Shown here: positions 62,101 to 64,000 of the stretch, in pieces
Numbering within the stretch: the stretch's first letter is position 1
Layout of the letters: each line of letters starts with the position of its first letter
Source of the DNA: Panagrolaimus kolymaensis
Taxonomy: Eukaryota > Nematoda > Chromadorea > Rhabditida > Panagrolaimidae
Length of the DNA stretch: 64,000 nt
Direction of reading: 5' to 3'
Assembly (NCBI GenBank): GCA_028622995.1
Contig: JAJQJQ010000004.1
Location: 7,626,001 to 7,690,000 of the forward strand
Position numbers and translations under genes: made by a program
Notes under the pieces: model-generated
What the model was told of the DNA's origin: nothing
The model's input: the letters and a program-made list of their open reading frames with translations, nothing else
The model's database searches: none

Positions 62101-64000
62101 TTATTTTTTTAACTGTGTAAAACAAGAACGCGATAAGTTTTCTTATTAACTTCAAAAAGAATTGGAAAACTAAAAAAAATATATTTTACATTAGCATTTT
62201 AAGCAAATATTCAATTATATTTTTTATTTAAAAAAACATTGAATTTTATTAGCTTTTTTTTGATTTAAACTGTGAAGATTGATGTTCCCTATTTTTTAAA
62301 TTATAAGTTTTTTAAGTAATTTTAAAAAAAATTTTTTTAAAGTAAACAAAATAAAATAAAATGTATTTTTTAAAACTGTTAAATATCCTTCTTTACGGCT
62401 CCAAAAATTAATATCATTTTGTTGCAAAAGATTTATTAAAGCGAAATAATTTTAAATTTTTTTTATAAAACTGGGAGTTCATGAATCAGTTGGGGGTATT
62501 ATTATATTTTTGAAATATATTTTAACGGAATATATGAAAACTGTAGATGATTTTTTCTTAAATAAGGAAGACTAAGCTATGAGGCATAAATTTACAAGAA
62601 CAGCACGAATACCCTCCATCTTTTTTTAATAAATAATAAACTGAATTGCCCAATGTATGGCGGGAAAAATATCCAAAAACGTTTTTCGTATTTATTAAGC
62701 GGGTTAACTGTCGACATCATTAAAATAATTTTATAAACTGGGTCAAATTCCTCCTCGATGGCTCCAAACTTATCAATGCTCTTTTAAAATTTTTATTAAA
62801 CAGAACATATTTTTGTGAATTAAAAAAAACTGTTAACTTGCAAAGCGATAGGAAATTTTTATTTTTATATATATTTTTGATAAAAAAAATTGCGTGGTAA
62901 AAAGTAAGGTTGTATATTATAGGCTAACAAAATATTTATTTCTTTCTTTTTAATTTTATTTACTAAGCTTAAAACTGTGTTGGCAAGTTCTAGATTTTTT
63001 ACATAAATATTAATAAAACTGTATAAGATAATGGGCGCAGGAAAAATGCATCAAGATTCTTTTTTTGAATATATTTATTTTGCTTTTTAAATAAAAATGC
63101 ATAATATTTTTTATATTTATAAATTATAGTAACTCGTCGTTGCATGTTTTTAAAACGAATATAAAAAATTAAATAATTTTAAAACTGGCTTCATGTTTTG
63201 TTGTCGGTGGTTAGAATTAACTTAGTTTTTGATTATAAAAAATCTTTTTAAAATAAACTGAGGATCATTAATCCGTATTAATTTATTGTTTATTTTCTTT
63301 TTTTTTGAATGAGTATGTAAAAACTGGTACAAAATTTTCATATTCTGAAAGCCTTTTTCGGCATATATTTTTTTTCTAATTAAAACTGAGTACAAGTACC
63401 TCTTTTTTCGGAAATTATAAACTGTATTCCCACGATAAACATAGAAAAAAATAACTAACCTTCGCTTCTTTCGAATATATTCAATATGTTTATATTCATC
63501 GCTTATAATTCTATGTCGTGCCCTTTTGAGGATGCTTCGTTTATATCGAGTTCCAATCTTTCCTTTTTCTTGCAAAACTTCCGTTGCATTTATTGGTAAG
63601 AATCTAATGGGTTGCCATAAAGTTCCATCAACAACTAAATTTCCTAGCACCAAAATTCTAACATTCGGCCAAATATGAACTTCAACATTTTTTTCGATAT
63701 AAAGTGTTGCTCCAGGCATAATTGTTAAATCTCGAGTAATTCGATAAGGGCGAAAAGGTTTATAATATCGAGGAAAACCGGGCCATTTTTCTATTTCAAG
63801 CGTCAAATTTTTTGTTTCATACATTCGTCCATGAAGGTCGGGAGCTGGAGGTTCTTGATATGAAACATAATTTAATTGTCCCTAAATTTTCAAATTTTAA
63901 ACTGTTTACAAAAATTATAAATTTACATATGATTGAGCCCACCAAAAATCATTAAATCTTTCTTTTGAATTAAAATAAGGCGAATATTGTCCTATCGTGA
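53179..64000 (-). CDS. Bark beetle/Anakonda-like cell-junction protein, 3' part
   Basis: Ten exons, all phases consistent: 64000-63927 (cut by the window edge), 63881-63460, 61654-61146, 59889-59018, 58837-58673, 57470-56577, 55265-55133, 55066-54541, 54103-53720, 53665-53179; about 1488 residues seen. Order: beta-helix repeat start (PYRITRDLTIMPGATLYIE, VVDGTLWQPIRF), SRCR domain (CRELGLD, PRECIGTETRLDKC, WMC), long right-handed beta-helix region, C-type lectin-like domain (CFLFIGAAMTYENAVNFC to PFVCE), membrane helix (IIIAIILVCLLLLIMALLFIG), and a 430-residue Ser/Thr/Pro-rich tail ending ETSM, a possible PDZ ligand. Known relatives build tricellular junctions in Drosophila. Introns reach 1.8 kb and are packed with AAACTG. 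Confidence 0.9.
61655..63459 (-). other. Largest Bark intron, filled by the motif array
   Basis: 1.8 kb with GTTAGT donor and TTTTTTCAG acceptor. Motif copies continue at the usual spacing on the plus strand (antisense to the gene), beginning about 25 bp beyond the acceptor. Confidence 0.7.

Larger units (their letters stand above)
27280..64000 (+). repeat. Strand-biased (T/A)AAACTG motif array
   Basis: The heptamer TAAACTG or AAAACTG, usually after an A/T run, recurs about every 40-115 bp on the plus strand throughout introns, intergenic DNA and the Bark relic. Between 31201 and 32200 I count 14 (for example near 31210, 31245, 31402, 31455, 31841, 31963, 32144, 32181). The inverse CAGTTT(T/A) is rare. 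Sparse or absent in 28.26-31.07, 32.70-33.17 and 37.6-42.5 kb (insertions and a gene), and in most exons. Before 27 kb only a stray copy or two was seen. Function unknown; see findings. Confidence 0.85.

Noticed and set aside
27280..64000. CRISPR-like array
   Set aside because: Spacing is irregular, the repeated part is only 6-8 bp, and the host is a eukaryote with introns.
27280..64000. AAACTG as a splice or branch-point signal
   Set aside because: It appears hundreds of times away from exons, and stays on the plus strand inside genes of either direction.
1..64000. tRNA, rRNA or spliceosomal RNA genes
   Set aside because: I scanned for box A/B-like and known core sequences and saw none I could support; a covariance-model scan would be decisive.

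Overview
The window looks like nuclear DNA of a free-living or parasitic nematode. It is very AT-rich. Its genes are split by many short introns (about 45-60 nt) with GTAAG/GTGAG donors and TTTTTAG or TTTTCAG acceptors. The gene content is typical of nematodes: seven-helix chemoreceptors, a TAT-1/ATP8A-like flippase, a DIF-1-like carrier remnant, C-type lectins and small cysteine-rich secreted peptides. I infer a rhabditid or tylenchine nematode but cannot name the species. Every gene model below was built by hand from splice sites and checked for reading phase; no database was searched.

Region 1 (1-17.7 kb) is a tandemly duplicated locus of small genes, almost all on the minus strand. Three four-helix membrane-protein paralogues start at 2118, 4032 and 12744. 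Downstream of the second and third lie two copies of a three-gene cluster of secreted six-cysteine peptides (4.88-7.41 kb and 13.58-16.26 kb). Their cysteine spacing, C-x5/6-C-x3-C-x9/10-C-x4-C-x-C, is that of the CS-alpha-beta (defensin-like) fold. The third membrane paralogue is cut short and runs in frame into an unrelated signal-peptide/one-helix gene. Between the two clusters sit an SRPK-like kinase (8.1-10.1 kb, plus strand), a chemoreceptor fragment and a GC-rich foldback element. A His/Gly-rich protein gene closes the region.

Region 2 (18.2-26.5 kb) holds two paralogous chemoreceptors flanking a complete ten-exon P4-ATPase, all on the minus strand.

Region 3 (27-64 kb) is dominated by the minus-strand Bark beetle/Anakonda-like gene (53.2 kb to beyond the window end: beta-helix repeats, SRCR, C-type lectin-like domain, one membrane helix, long tail). 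A decayed second copy of that gene lies at 27-47 kb, recognisable from three exon relics in the same order and orientation. The relic has been invaded by a tandem repeat with hairpins (28.3-31.1 kb), a hAT-type MITE with a perfect 8-bp target duplication (32.70-33.17 kb), and a 1.6-kb LTR element with identical-looking LTRs and a GTGGA target duplication (38.12-39.74 kb). It also holds an unknown four-exon gene (40.75-42.03 kb). A two-domain C-type lectin gene (48.1-49.6 kb) is on the plus strand.

The most striking signal is a dense one-strand motif array. Introns, intergenic DNA and the relic from about 27.28 kb to the window end carry (T/A)AAACTG on the plus strand roughly every 70 bp, whatever the direction of the host gene. 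The motif is nearly absent from 0-27 kb, largely missing from the inserted elements and most exons, and very rarely inverted. An A/T run precedes each copy and a more complex unique stretch follows. Its positions next to two exons appear kept between the live gene and the decayed copy although the sequence between them has diverged. It may be an array of small-RNA promoters (piRNA-like) or another unnamed strand-specific system.
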